Positions 46,709 through 55,825 of a DNA stretch of 64,000 bases are shown one piece after another; position 1 is the stretch's first letter, and each line of letters starts with the position of its first letter. The position numbers and the translations under genes were made by a program. The DNA is from Catenovulum sp. 2E275 (GTDB taxonomy: Bacteria > Pseudomonadota > Gammaproteobacteria > Enterobacterales > Alteromonadaceae). The stretch lies in assembly GCF_025515275.1 (NCBI RefSeq), contig NZ_JAOPFU010000007.1, positions 62,001 through 126,000 on the forward strand, written 5' to 3'. The notes under the pieces were generated by a model, which saw nothing but the letters and a program-made list of their open reading frames with translations, was not told where the DNA came from and searched no databases.

Positions 46709-48928
46709 ATGCAATTTAAAACAATTCCCGCACCTTATACAATGCTGGCTACTGCGGTTTTATTATCAGTAGGCCAATTACCGGCCGCTTATGCTCAAAA
46801 CTCAGTTCAGGTACAAACCCAAAACTATCAATTTGATATTAAAGCGAAACCTTTACCACAGGCGATTGCCGATTTTTCAGCAGTTACCGGTGTACAAGTA
46901 TTTTATACCGAGCAAACGGTTTATCAGCATCAGGCAGTTGCAGTGCAAGGCCAGTTAACTGCGGCTCAGGCACTTAAACAATTATTGGCAGGGAGTGATT
47001 TGGTTGCCAAATTTGATGGTTCTAACTCGGTGACAATTGAAAAAAAGTCAGCAGAAGACATGCAAAGTCTACCAGTGACCCGAGTTGAAGCTGAATTAGA
47101 AGCCGACAGCCAGCGAACATTAAATTATAGCCGAGCAGATATTGAAGCCAACCAGCCGCAAGATGTAAAACAGTTATTCCAGCAAGATGCCGCAGTTTCA
47201 GTTGGTGGCTCAATGCCAGTTAATCAGAAAATTTACGTACGCGGGATAGAAGAAACCGCTATGGCGGTAAATATTGATGGCGCGCGGCAAAATAATAAAG
47301 TATTTCATCATAACGCAACTAACCTGATTGATCCGGCGTTATTAAAAACGGTTAGAGCATCGGCTGGGGTTGCGGCTGCGGATGATGGTCCGGGCGCGAT
47401 TGGCGGTAGTTTATTATTTGAGACAGTCGATGTAGCTGATTTATTAGATCCAAATAAAAACTTTGGTGGGTTTATTAATGCCAGATATGCCAGTAACGGC
47501 AGCCAATTAGGTACTTCAGGTGCGCTTTATGGTCAAAATCAGGGATTTGAATTATTAGGTTTTGTCAATAAAGTCCAAGGCGATGATTATAAAGATGGAG
47601 AAGGCAATACAGTAAAATATACGGAGCCGGGGTTTTTCAGTGGTTTATTAAAAACAGCTTATCAAAGTAACGATACGGGCAGGTTTGAATTATCGCATGA
47701 AACCGTTCAAGACGATTCAGTTAGACCATACCGAGCGAACTTTATTGCGTTAACCGCTGGTCGACCAACACCCGAATCCCGCAATTATGATTTAGCCAGA
47801 ACCAGTACCACATTTAATTATAACCACTTGCAATCTAAAGGGATCTGGAATCCTGCGGTTACCCTGTCAGACAGTGAAACCGAGTTAAAAACCACAGAAA
47901 ATCCACTCAGTGATCCCACCACTGAAATTGTATACACAGGCATTACCGGCAGTAAATCTGGTAAGTTTAGCAATCAAATGTTTTTTGACTTGGCCGAGGT
48001 CACTGCTGGTTTAGATTTTTATTCTGACGCCGCTATTTTTAAATTTTCAGGCGATCCAGACTTAGAAGAAAAAGCTAAAAATACCGGTTTATTTGTCCAA
48101 GTTCGCCAGCCTTTAGGACACAACCTAGATATGTCTTATGGTGTACGTTATGACAAGCAAACATTTACCGGCGTTGATGGCAGTAAACATAAAGATTCAG
48201 GATTAAGCGCTAATTTATTTGCTGATTATCAAGTTAACCGCCACCTCAGCTTAAATGCTGGCTATGGCAAAATTTGGGGCGGGATTGAACTGGCTGAAAA
48301 TTTTATTTTAAATCCTGACTGGAATTACACCGAGCTAAAAGCGGTTGAGTCAAATAACTACAGTTTAGGTTTAAAAGCAGAATACGAGCAATGGTTATTA
48401 CAAGCCAATACCTATAAAACAAAAATTGATAATGCCAGAGTACCGTCATGGGGTGGCGGCGCAGCTTTAGTCTCTGATTTTGAGGTTGATGGTTATGACT
48501 TAGCGGTTGGTTACAGCACTCAAATTAGCCAGCTAATTGTAAAATATGCCAATATAGATTCTGAAATTAACGGAGAGACAGCAACGTCTTATAATGGTAA
48601 CTATTTTACCGCACCATTAGGTGAAATAATTACATTAAGTGGCAACTGGCAGCTTGCAGAATTATCACTTTCGTTAGGGTTTGATGCTGAATTTACGCTG
48701 GAAAATGATGCAGTTGAAACCAGCGGAGCCAAACAAAAATCTTATACCGTGGTTAATACTTACGCTGATTATCGGTTTAATCAGAGTTTAAATTTTAGGT
48801 TATCAGTTGATAATTTAACTGACGAAGCTTATGCCGACCGAGCCTCTTACGGGCAAGAGTTTACAACCGTAGTGCCGTTTTTAGAGCCGGGTCGCTCGGT
48901 TAACTTAAATGTTCGTTATCAGTTTTAA
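46709..48928 (+). CDS. TonB-dependent transducer receptor with STN domain, haem/haemoglobin-receptor type
   Basis: A 739-residue outer-membrane receptor. After the signal peptide (…PAAYAQ) is an STN signalling domain at residues ~38-110 (FDIKAKPLPQAIADFSAVTG), the part that contacts FecR. The plug follows with QKIYVRGIEETAMAVNIDGAR, QNNKVFHHN and DDGPGAIGGSLLFETVD. This resembles the haemoglobin/haem receptor family more than the siderophore family. The barrel ends GRSVNLNVRYQF with terminal Phe. With the FecI and FecR genes just upstream, this is a full cell-surface signalling system that probably induces itself when its ligand is bound. Haem as ligand is an inference from the plug motif. 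Confidence 0.88.
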   Translation: MQFKTIPAPYTMLATAVLLSVGQLPAAYAQNSVQVQTQNYQFDIKAKPLPQAIADFSAVTGVQVFYTEQTVYQHQAVAVQGQLTAAQALKQLLAGSDLVAKFDGSNSVTIEKKSAEDMQSLPVTRVEAELEADSQRTLNYSRADIEANQPQDVKQLFQQDAAVSVGGSMPVNQKIYVRGIEETAMAVNIDGARQNNKVFHHNATNLIDPALLKTVRASAGVAAADDGPGAIGGSLLFETVDVADLLDPNKNFGGFINARYASNGSQLGTSGALYGQNQGFELLGFVNKVQGDDYKDGEGNTVKYTEPGFFSGLLKTAYQSNDTGRFELSHETVQDDSVRPYRANFIALTAGRPTPESRNYDLARTSTTFNYNHLQSKGIWNPAVTLSDSETELKTTENPLSDPTTEIVYTGITGSKSGKFSNQMFFDLAEVTAGLDFYSDAAIFKFSGDPDLEEKAKNTGLFVQVRQPLGHNLDMSYGVRYDKQTFTGVDGSKHKDSGLSANLFADYQVNRHLSLNAGYGKIWGGIELAENFILNPDWNYTELKAVESNNYSLGLKAEYEQWLLQANTYKTKIDNARVPSWGGGAALVSDFEVDGYDLAVGYSTQISQLIVKYANIDSEINGETATSYNGNYFTAPLGEIITLSGNWQLAELSLSLGFDAEFTLENDAVETSGAKQKSYTVVNTYADYRFNQSLNFRLSVDNLTDEAYADRASYGQEFTTVVPFLEPGRSVNLNVRYQF

Positions 48929-48967
48929 TTTAATAACGTCACTCTAACTCATGAGCTTATAACCAAT

Positions 48968-49003
48968 AAAACCTGTATTTGAATATGAAAAATGCAGGTT
49001 TTT
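48968..49003 (+). terminator. Rho-independent terminator after the STN receptor
   Basis: AAAACCTGTATTT GAATATG AAAAATGCAGGTTTTTT, a hairpin with a T-run 40 bp after the stop. Confidence 0.75.
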
Positions 49004-49029
49004 TAGCCATATTTACAACATAACATGGA

Positions 49030-49048
49030 AATGAAAATCATTATCAAT
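49030..49048. promoter_or_regulatory. Fur box upstream of the 10TM metal exporter
   Basis: AATGAAAATCATTATCAAT matches the Fur consensus closely, with the inverted hexamers preserved on the right side. It lies 55 bp before the ATG. Confidence 0.7.
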
Positions 49049-49102
49049 TATATTTATACAACAAGATCGTTAGTTTTTTAATTTAAGCTTATAAGAGGCT
49101 GT

Positions 49103-50281
49103 ATGAGTCAATGTAAATCTAGTCGTGAAGTCAGCTTGCAAAACTCTTTGCCTAAAAAGCTATGGTTTAAAGCTCGTTATTTAATTCCACTACTCCTGAT
49201 TTTTATTTTTTTAACAACAACGGAAAAAGAGTTAGCGCTTAATGTATTAAGTGATGCTTTTTTTCAGGTTGGTGTATTTGTTTTAGCGACCCTTTGTATT
49301 TATCACTTTGCTGCTTCTGCTCTTAATAAACTTGATTTACCCGTAATAAAAAAAGTGAGTGAATTTAAAATTATTTTTGCAGCTTTATTAGGAATGTTAC
49401 CGGGTTGCGGGGGCGCAATCATAGTTATTACCCAATTTATAAAAGGTCAGTATAGTTTTGGAGCTGTAGTTGCTGTTCTTACAGCAACTATGGGCGATGC
49501 AGCATTTTTATTAATGGCTACTATGCCTGCTGATAGTATTAGTGTGATGCTGATCAGCCTCACCGTTGGTTGCCTAAGTGGTTATATTACAGATGGAATA
49601 TTTGGTAAAAACTTTCTTCGGCCTAATACAGATAACATAGCGGTTAAGAAAAGTTGTCCAATCTCTACCAGTAAGTTAGCTGTAGCCTTATGGAAATTGA
49701 TGTTGGTTCCTGCAATTATTATTTCTGGATTAATGGCATTCCAGCAAGACCCGAATGAATGGCTTAACTTACCAAGAGGCAGTGTTGAATTATTTGGAGG
49801 TGTGTTTGCCATACTAGCAATATTAATGTGGGCTATTGAAAGCTCTTCAGCTGACAATCAATTTCAAGATCTGGTTGCTGAGCATGAAAAAAGCTCGACT
49901 AGCACCTGGTTTGCTCAAGCCGTTCAGGATACTAACTTTGTATTAAGTTGGGCAGTAATGGCATTTTTAGTATTTGAGTTAATTAATTATTGGGCAGATC
50001 TGGATTTAACCGAATGGTTTGGTCAGTGGAGTATGTTCGCACCTTTAATTGGGGTATTGATTGGGTTAATTCCTGGTTGTGGTCCACAAATTGTCGTAAC
50101 TAGTTTATACATTAATGGCGCTGTTCCTTTCTCTGCGCAGTTGGGTAATGCGATTTCTAATGATGGCGATGCTTTATTCCCAGCTATCGCACTTGCTCCT
50201 AAAGTAGCATTATATGCAACTCTCTGTTCTACTGTGCCAGCTTTAATAGTGGCATATAGTTATTATTGGTTATTTGAATAA
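49103..50281 (+). CDS. Putative 10TM heavy-metal exporter (ArsP_2 / putative manganese transporter)
   Basis: A 392-residue inner-membrane protein with about ten hydrophobic helices in two inverted halves. Each half carries a GxxPGCG motif: GMLPGCGGAIIVITQFIKGQ in the first and GLIPGCGPQIVVTSLYINGA in the second. TATMGDAAFLLMA and AISNDGDALFPAIALAPK are the matching second motifs with acidic residues. This repeated pattern defines the ArsP_2 family, annotated as heavy-metal or manganese transport. The Fur-box-like site upstream suggests iron-responsive control, so Fe or Mn efflux or exchange is plausible. Direction and ion are not shown by the sequence. Confidence 0.82.
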   Translation: MSQCKSSREVSLQNSLPKKLWFKARYLIPLLLIFIFLTTTEKELALNVLSDAFFQVGVFVLATLCIYHFAASALNKLDLPVIKKVSEFKIIFAALLGMLPGCGGAIIVITQFIKGQYSFGAVVAVLTATMGDAAFLLMATMPADSISVMLISLTVGCLSGYITDGIFGKNFLRPNTDNIAVKKSCPISTSKLAVALWKLMLVPAIIISGLMAFQQDPNEWLNLPRGSVELFGGVFAILAILMWAIESSSADNQFQDLVAEHEKSSTSTWFAQAVQDTNFVLSWAVMAFLVFELINYWADLDLTEWFGQWSMFAPLIGVLIGLIPGCGPQIVVTSLYINGAVPFSAQLGNAISNDGDALFPAIALAPKVALYATLCSTVPALIVAYSYYWLFE

Positions 50282-50282
50282 G

Positions 50283-50316
50283 CTGAGCGATAGCATTATT
50301 TACAGCTCAGTTTTTT
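50283..50316 (+). terminator. Rho-independent terminator after the 10TM exporter
   Basis: CTGAGC GATAGCATTATTTACA GCTCAG followed by TTTTTT, directly after the stop codon. Confidence 0.75.
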
Positions 50317-50453
50317 GAGCTAATTTATAAAATTTTAATTAACCCATCTTACCCAAGTTTAAAAAAGCTCAAGTTAAAATATATAAGTTCTATATTACAA
50401 CTGAGGCTAATTCAATTAGAATAGTCGCATTCATTTTTACCAGTAATAAATGT

Positions 50454-50921
50454 ATGTCAGTTGAATTAATCGTTTTTGATTTGGATTTTACCCTGTGGGA
50501 TTGTGATGGGGTCTGGTGTGATTGTACTTGCCCACCATACAAAAAGCATGGCAATCTAATTCTTGACTCTCAAAAGCGTTCAATCACTTTATATTCTGAT
50601 GTAATAGCTATTTTGCAGTATTGCCAAAAACAGCAAATAAAAATGGCACTGGCATCTCGTACTGGTGAGCCCAGCTGGGCTAAACAATTAATTGAGCTTT
50701 TTGATATTCAGAGTTTTTTTATTCAACAAGAAATATACCCTGGTAGTAAAGTAAATCATTTTCAAATGCTCAAACAAAATTTAAATATTGATTATGGACA
50801 AATGGTCTTTTTTGATGATGAAATGCGTAATATTAAAGAAGTCGGTGATTTAGGAGTCAAGGCTGTTTTTGTAGAAACAGGGTTAAACTGGGACATGTTT
50901 ACATCTGCCATTCAACTTTAA
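50454..50921 (+). CDS. HAD phosphatase, magnesium-dependent phosphatase-1 (MDP-1) like
   Basis: A 155-residue HAD-superfamily phosphatase. Motif I is VFDLDFTLWDCDG (nucleophile Asp in DLD), motif II lies in MALASRTGEPSWAKQLI and motif IV is VFFDDEMRNIKEV. The TLW variant after the DxD and the Arg-Thr-Gly in motif II match MDP-1/acid phosphatase proteins, which act on phosphotyrosine or sugar-amine phosphates. A Cys-rich insert (CDCTCPPYKKH) follows motif I. It lies 9 bp before the signalling gene and may share its transcript. The physiological substrate is unknown. Confidence 0.85.
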   Translation: MSVELIVFDLDFTLWDCDGVWCDCTCPPYKKHGNLILDSQKRSITLYSDVIAILQYCQKQQIKMALASRTGEPSWAKQLIELFDIQSFFIQQEIYPGSKVNHFQMLKQNLNIDYGQMVFFDDEMRNIKEVGDLGVKAVFVETGLNWDMFTSAIQL

Positions 50922-50930
50922 TCACTTTTT

Positions 50931-53876
50931 ATGTTACCTAGATTTAACAAGGCCAATATTTTTACGATGAAGTTTCTGACAAATGCCTTCAATAAAAACG
51001 TTAACCTACTGACTTTTATTTTTACAACCCTAACCACTATTTATATTATCTTTGCCGGACACAGTATTAGATTTGAACAAGGCCTTAATCTTGTTCTGCA
51101 TTTAATGGCTGAATTAGTATCTGTATTTGTCTTTATTTCGGTTGTTCTGTTAGTTTTCTTTCGGTTTACCCATCAAGCCTCTAAACAGGGGAATATCATT
51201 GTTTTAGGGTTTACTTTAGTTGGGGTCGCTGATTTTATTCATGCACTGGCTTACCCCGGCATGCCTGATTTTTTTACCCCTAGCTCAACAGAAAAAGCGA
51301 TCTTTTTTTGGTTTATTGCTAGAACAGCTGAGTTAATTACCTTTATTTTACTGGCTAGCAAAATCAGGCTACCAGGTAGAAAGCTTATCTGGCTTTCGTT
51401 AAGTTTAGCTATCGCTGGAGTCGTTTTTATTATAGGTACTTTTTATCTAGCATTTTTTCCAGTTACTTTTATCGATGGTAAAGGAGTTACTACATTTAAG
51501 TCGACTTATGAGCTATTGTTAGGCATAGGTTTTTTAGTACTAGCGATTTTCTTTTTTAAAAAATATATCCAGTATCCCAGAGCACAATCTTTATACTTTT
51601 CAATATCATCTTATTGTATGGCTCTTTGTTCATTTGCCATCGTCTATTATTTAACCCCTTCAGATTTAGGTATGGTTTGGGCCCATTTACTTAAAATTAT
51701 TTCTGCCGCAATTATCTATCGTTCTGTATTTGTAGAAGAGCTCGAACATCCTTATTTGGTTGCTAATAATGCAAAAGAGCTCGCACAACAGAAACAACTA
51801 GAGCTAGACACGATTTTAAATAATATGCCACTCAGCGTAATTCGTTTAACACCTGAGTTTAAAATTAACTATGTAAATGATTATGCAACTCAGATCACCC
51901 CTGCACTAAAAAGCTTACCTCCCAATGCTCCGCTTAAAATGGCTTATCCGCAGTCTAGTATTGATGAGTTAACGCCCTACTTAAAAAGTGCTTTAAAAGG
52001 CAATAAAGAAACAATTAACTTTAGTTATGAATTAGCTTCTGGTAAAAAAGTGCACCGCTTTACTAAAGTTATTCCCGAAAATACTTCCAAAAACCTAATT
52101 AGTAGTATTTTATGTTTAACCGAAGACATTACTGAAAAAGTAAATTCAGAACGGGACAAAAAAGTTGCGATAAATGATATGGTTGAGTTGCGCCATGCTT
52201 TAGATCAACACGCGATTGTTGCCATTACTGATGAAAAGGGAATTATTCTTTCTGCTAATGATAAGTTTTGTGAGATATCTAAATATTCGCGGGATGAATT
52301 GATAGGTCACACTCATAAAATTATTAACTCTAATTACCACCCTAAATCCTTTTTTAAGGATATGTGGCAAACTATAAAAAGTGGAAAAGTTTGGCATGGT
52401 GAAATATGCAATAAAGCCAAAGATGGTTCATTTTATTGGGTAAGCTCTACCATAGTTCCGTTACTTAGTGCATCTGGTTTGCCCGAAAGGTACATAGCCA
52501 TACGAGCTGATATTACAGATAGAAAATTAGCTGAGCAAAAAGCATACAACTTGGCAATGTACGATGATTTGACAAAACTACCAAATCGTAACCATTTTAT
52601 TAAAATGTTGGCCAATTTAGATGTCGATAAAATCAATAAATATAAGGCGTATCATGCTTTATTATTTATTGATTTAGATAATTTTAAAGTAATCAACGAT
52701 ACTATGGGCCACCCTGGTGGAGATGCCCTGTTAACAGAAACCGCACTTAGACTAGAGTCTATTATGCAGCCCTCCTACCACCTTGCCCGCTTAGGAGGCG
52801 ATGAGTTTATTATTTTATTAACGTCTCTGGATGATAATAAAGAACAATGTACTTTGGCAGCACAACAATATGCAGAAGATATACGCCAGTTAATATCAGA
52901 GCCATACTTTATACAAGGTCACGAAATTAGCATAACACCGAGTATAGGTATTACTATTTTCTCCCATAAAAACATAGATTTATCAGAGTTAATGAAACAA
53001 GCTGATATAGCTATGTACCAATCAAAAGATAATGGCCGTAATCGGGTTAGTTTTTTTGATGCTAACTTACAAGCTAATATTGAAAAACGAAATAGTTTAA
53101 ATAATGCTTTAAGCAAAGCGCTGCTGAATCAAGAGTTTACGTTAAATTATCAAGCAATTTATGAGCAATCTGGCCGGTTAGTCGGTTTTGAAGCATTATT
53201 GCGTTGGACAAGTGAAACATTAGGTTTTATTTCTCCTGCTGAGTTTATCCCTCTGCTTGAAGAAAACAACATGATCATTGAAGTTGGCAAATGGGTATTG
53301 GAGACAGCCTGTTGTAAACTGAGTGAATGGAAAGGGAAAACGGAACTAACTGATTTAACCATTGCGGTAAATGTCAGTGCAGTCCAGTTTCAACAAAAAG
53401 ATTTTGTGAAACTAGTTGCCGATTGTATTTTGAAATACCAAATAAACCCAGCTTGTTTAAAGTTAGAAATAACAGAAGGTATTATGTTAATCGGTTCTTC
53501 TTTGATTACAAAACGCATGAAGGAGTTAAAAGAATTAGGAGTTAATTTACTACTGGACGACTTTGGTACAGGGTATTCATCATTGAGTTATTTAACGCGT
53601 TTTCCGATTGATATTTTAAAAATTGACAAACACTTTGTGGATAAAATGCTAAGTAGTGAGCAGGATGAAACAGTAGTTCGCTCGATAATTAGCTTGGCAT
53701 CTGGGCTTAAAATGAAAGTTATAGCGGAAGGTGTAGAAACTCAAGCCCAGTTTGCTTATTTAAATCAACTGGGTTGTGAATATTATCAAGGATACTTGTT
53801 TGCTAAACCTGTGCCATTAATCTCAGATGAAGATGTCAGAAGCCGATTAGTGTCAGATAAGGCAAAAATAGATTAA
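50931..53876 (+). CDS. MASE3-PAS-PAS-GGDEF-EAL cyclic-di-GMP protein
   Basis: A 981-residue membrane signalling protein. The first ~270 residues form a MASE3-like sensor of seven or so helices (LVGVADFIHALAYPGM). Then come PAS-like domains (~290-410 and ~420-535, the latter with SANDKFCEISKYSRDELIGHT). The GGDEF domain has DLTKLPNRNHF and the active-site ARLGGDEFIILL. The EAL domain has GFEALLRW, KLEITEG, LDDFGTGYSSL and IAEGVETQAQF. Both catalytic signatures look intact, so either synthesis or breakdown of c-di-GMP is possible. The start could be 50931 or ATG 50967. It converges on sbcD with 3 bp between stops. Confidence 0.9.
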   Translation: MLPRFNKANIFTMKFLTNAFNKNVNLLTFIFTTLTTIYIIFAGHSIRFEQGLNLVLHLMAELVSVFVFISVVLLVFFRFTHQASKQGNIIVLGFTLVGVADFIHALAYPGMPDFFTPSSTEKAIFFWFIARTAELITFILLASKIRLPGRKLIWLSLSLAIAGVVFIIGTFYLAFFPVTFIDGKGVTTFKSTYELLLGIGFLVLAIFFFKKYIQYPRAQSLYFSISSYCMALCSFAIVYYLTPSDLGMVWAHLLKIISAAIIYRSVFVEELEHPYLVANNAKELAQQKQLELDTILNNMPLSVIRLTPEFKINYVNDYATQITPALKSLPPNAPLKMAYPQSSIDELTPYLKSALKGNKETINFSYELASGKKVHRFTKVIPENTSKNLISSILCLTEDITEKVNSERDKKVAINDMVELRHALDQHAIVAITDEKGIILSANDKFCEISKYSRDELIGHTHKIINSNYHPKSFFKDMWQTIKSGKVWHGEICNKAKDGSFYWVSSTIVPLLSASGLPERYIAIRADITDRKLAEQKAYNLAMYDDLTKLPNRNHFIKMLANLDVDKINKYKAYHALLFIDLDNFKVINDTMGHPGGDALLTETALRLESIMQPSYHLARLGGDEFIILLTSLDDNKEQCTLAAQQYAEDIRQLISEPYFIQGHEISITPSIGITIFSHKNIDLSELMKQADIAMYQSKDNGRNRVSFFDANLQANIEKRNSLNNALSKALLNQEFTLNYQAIYEQSGRLVGFEALLRWTSETLGFISPAEFIPLLEENNMIIEVGKWVLETACCKLSEWKGKTELTDLTIAVNVSAVQFQQKDFVKLVADCILKYQINPACLKLEITEGIMLIGSSLITKRMKELKELGVNLLLDDFGTGYSSLSYLTRFPIDILKIDKHFVDKMLSSEQDETVVRSIISLASGLKMKVIAEGVETQAQFAYLNQLGCEYYQGYLFAKPVPLISDEDVRSRLVSDKAKID

Positions 53877-53879
53877 CCA

Positions 53880-55115
53880 TCAATTTTCAGCCTGCCGGAT
53901 TTGCTCTAGGGTTTGAGCAAATAGGGTTTCGAGCTTTTCGGTTTGCTCTACTTCAAAACCTTGATCCGATAACTTTTGTTTAAATACCTGCGTTGGATCA
54001 ATTTCATCTAAACTTAGCTTTTCTGCGGCACTAAACCCTGAGTTAAGTTGTTTATTGCGTTTGCGTCTAACCAATAAAATTTCAACCGGATAATCCTCAC
54101 AGATTTGCTCTGCCTGCTTTTGCACGTCTGAGTGAAAATCTGAGCTGTCTATTTCTAAATCTAACCATACGCTTTGCTGTTGAGCGGACGATTTATCAAC
54201 CGAATCAATAAATAATTCAGCTAACTGATTTTCTATTTGTGCCAGACTGCCAGATAAACAAAACATAGCTTGAAAAATCGGTACACTAATGAGTTTGCTT
54301 GTGGTTGTTTTTTCGTCAAAATCTACTAATACAACTGACTTTTCACGGCTAGTTTCGTCAAAGCTCATCGCAATTGGTGAACCGCTGTAACGCCAGTTAG
54401 CATTATCCGCAATTTGCTGTGGCTGATGAATATGGCCTAAAGCTAAATAATCAAACGGCGGAAATTCACTGGCTGGAAATGCCTCTAAACTACCAATATA
54501 AATATCGCGTACCGATTCAGTCAGCGCAGCATTCACCACAGTTAAATGGCCAGTACCCATAATTGGCAAGTTTTGGTTTAGCTGTTTATTTTTATCCAGC
54601 GCCAACTGATAAACTGTCTGATAATGTTGCTTAATAGCGGTCAATAAATCAGGTTTTGAGTCTGTTTCTGTTTTGCTGCTTTGGCTGGTTAAAACATCTC
54701 TTGGCCGAATAAAAGGCACAGCACAACAATGCAGCGCTGGCTCAGCGTTTCTATTATTTAGCGTAATCACCTCTGCCGATAAATCGGTTTGAACATTAGC
54801 AATTAACTCACTGTTTAAGCAGGAAAACAGCGCTTTTGACTCATTTAGCATAGCAACCGAATCATGGTTGCCGCCTAATAAAACCAACTGGCAGTTGCAT
54901 TTTTGAATTGAAACTACAAATTGATTTAACATTTCGCGGGCATAACTGGGCGGCGAGCCGGTATCGAATATGTCACCGGCAACAATTAAAGCATCCACTT
55001 TTAACTCTCTGACTTGTTCAAGCAGCCAGTTTAAAAAGGCCTGATGCTCGGCAGCTCTGGATTTTCCATAAAAATTTTGTCCTAAGTGCCAGTCTGAGGT
55101 GTGTAAAATGCGCAC
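53880..55115 (-). CDS. sbcD: Exonuclease SbcD, without adjacent sbcC
   Basis: SbcD is the Mn-dependent nuclease of the SbcCD complex, which cleaves DNA hairpins and ends. All phosphoesterase motifs are present: HTSDWHLGQ, AGDIFDTG, GGNHDSVAM, GTGHLTVVNA and ALGHIHQPQ. The C-terminal capping region (KLSLDEIDPTQVFKQKL) follows. The 411-residue length is normal. In most genomes sbcC directly follows sbcD, but here the next gene is the convergent c-di-GMP gene 3 bp away. Upstream lies a repeat and a DUF1820 gene, so sbcC must be elsewhere or absent. Confidence 0.94.
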   Translation of the reverse strand: MRILHTSDWHLGQNFYGKSRAAEHQAFLNWLLEQVRELKVDALIVAGDIFDTGSPPSYAREMLNQFVVSIQKCNCQLVLLGGNHDSVAMLNESKALFSCLNSELIANVQTDLSAEVITLNNRNAEPALHCCAVPFIRPRDVLTSQSSKTETDSKPDLLTAIKQHYQTVYQLALDKNKQLNQNLPIMGTGHLTVVNAALTESVRDIYIGSLEAFPASEFPPFDYLALGHIHQPQQIADNANWRYSGSPIAMSFDETSREKSVVLVDFDEKTTTSKLISVPIFQAMFCLSGSLAQIENQLAELFIDSVDKSSAQQQSVWLDLEIDSSDFHSDVQKQAEQICEDYPVEILLVRRKRNKQLNSGFSAAEKLSLDEIDPTQVFKQKLSDQGFEVEQTEKLETLFAQTLEQIRQAEN

Positions 55116-55174
55116 AGAAGATCCTTGTTATGTTAAAAGTCTGACATTAGCTTTAAATTATGTCTTAAATTAAC

Positions 55175-55367
55175 TATATAAAAAATAAACTACTTTTTGG
55201 CATAAATACCAACCTACAGCCAAACTTTCTAGCCAACCTTATAGGTCAGGTTTTAGCCTGAAGTTATTTTGAGTCAGCATATAAACTAAACGACTTTTTG
55301 GCATAAATGCCAACCTACAGCCAATAATTCTAAGTACCTTGTAGGTCAGGCTTTAGCCTGAAAGTTA
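55175..55367. repeat. Tandem pair of ~101-bp palindromic intergenic repeats
   Basis: Two similar units (55175-55275 and 55278-55367) share CTTTTTGGCATAAAT, CCAACCTACAGCCAA, AGGTCAGG and TTTAGCCTGAA in the same order, with CTTTTTGG recurring at a spacing of 101 bp. Each has two hairpins: TTGGCAT/ATGCCAA and TCAGGC/GCCTGA, with one changed base per arm in unit 1. The core TTGTAGGTCAGG then CTTTAGCC resembles part of the ~98-bp dispersed repeat. Confidence 0.8.
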
Positions 55368-55694
55368 TTTTTTCGGATTCGGTGTATAAATTGGGTTTGG
55401 AAATGCAGTCACTTTATCCGCTAAGCTGGAAATTTTAGCGGTCCCCTGTTTTTTAACCTGATCAATCCGCAAAATATTATGCATTGGAATGTAAGTAGTT
55501 TCGACACTTTCAAATTCTGATTTAAGTTTTTCTTCACTGGTATCTAACACTAGCGAGCTATGATTATTCCAGACAAACTCACCAATTTCGACAAAACCAA
55601 ACAAATTGCTTGGCATCAGTTTACGTACATACAATTCATATTTTTCGCCATTATTAATAAATTGCACTAGGTAAATTGGGTTTTTATCACTCAT
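55365..55694 (-). CDS. DUF1820 family protein
   Basis: A 109-residue cytoplasmic protein of DUF1820. It starts with NPIYLVQFINNGEKYELYVR, then NLFGFVEIGEFVWN, LVLDTSEEKLKSEFESVETT and YIPMHNILRIDQVKKQGTAK, all conserved family positions. Function is unknown. The end of the gene touches the tandem repeat. It is separate from the sbcD gene and the TonB receptor gene on the same strand. Confidence 0.85.
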   Translation of the reverse strand: MSDKNPIYLVQFINNGEKYELYVRKLMPSNLFGFVEIGEFVWNNHSSLVLDTSEEKLKSEFESVETTYIPMHNILRIDQVKKQGTAKISSLADKVTAFPNPIYTPNPKK

Positions 55695-55781
55695 ATTCAG
55701 TATTAATTTAAAATAAGAAAAGCCGCTATTTTAACGGGTCTGACGAAGAATGGAATTATGCAAGGTGACAAATTGTAGAAT

Positions 55782-55816
55782 AAAGCCAGTACATGAATAG
55801 ACTGGCTTTATTTTAG
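55782..55816. terminator. Hairpin terminator after the third TonB receptor
   Basis: AAAGCCAGT ACATGAATAG ACTGGCTTT, 9-bp stem with A and T tracts on both sides, lies just after the minus-strand receptor stop. Confidence 0.75.
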
Positions 55817-55825
55817 TTTTAGGAA

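Noticed and set aside
55175-55367. CRISPR-like array
   Set aside because: Only two units of about 101 bp with internal similarity throughout, no spacer pattern and no cas genes.
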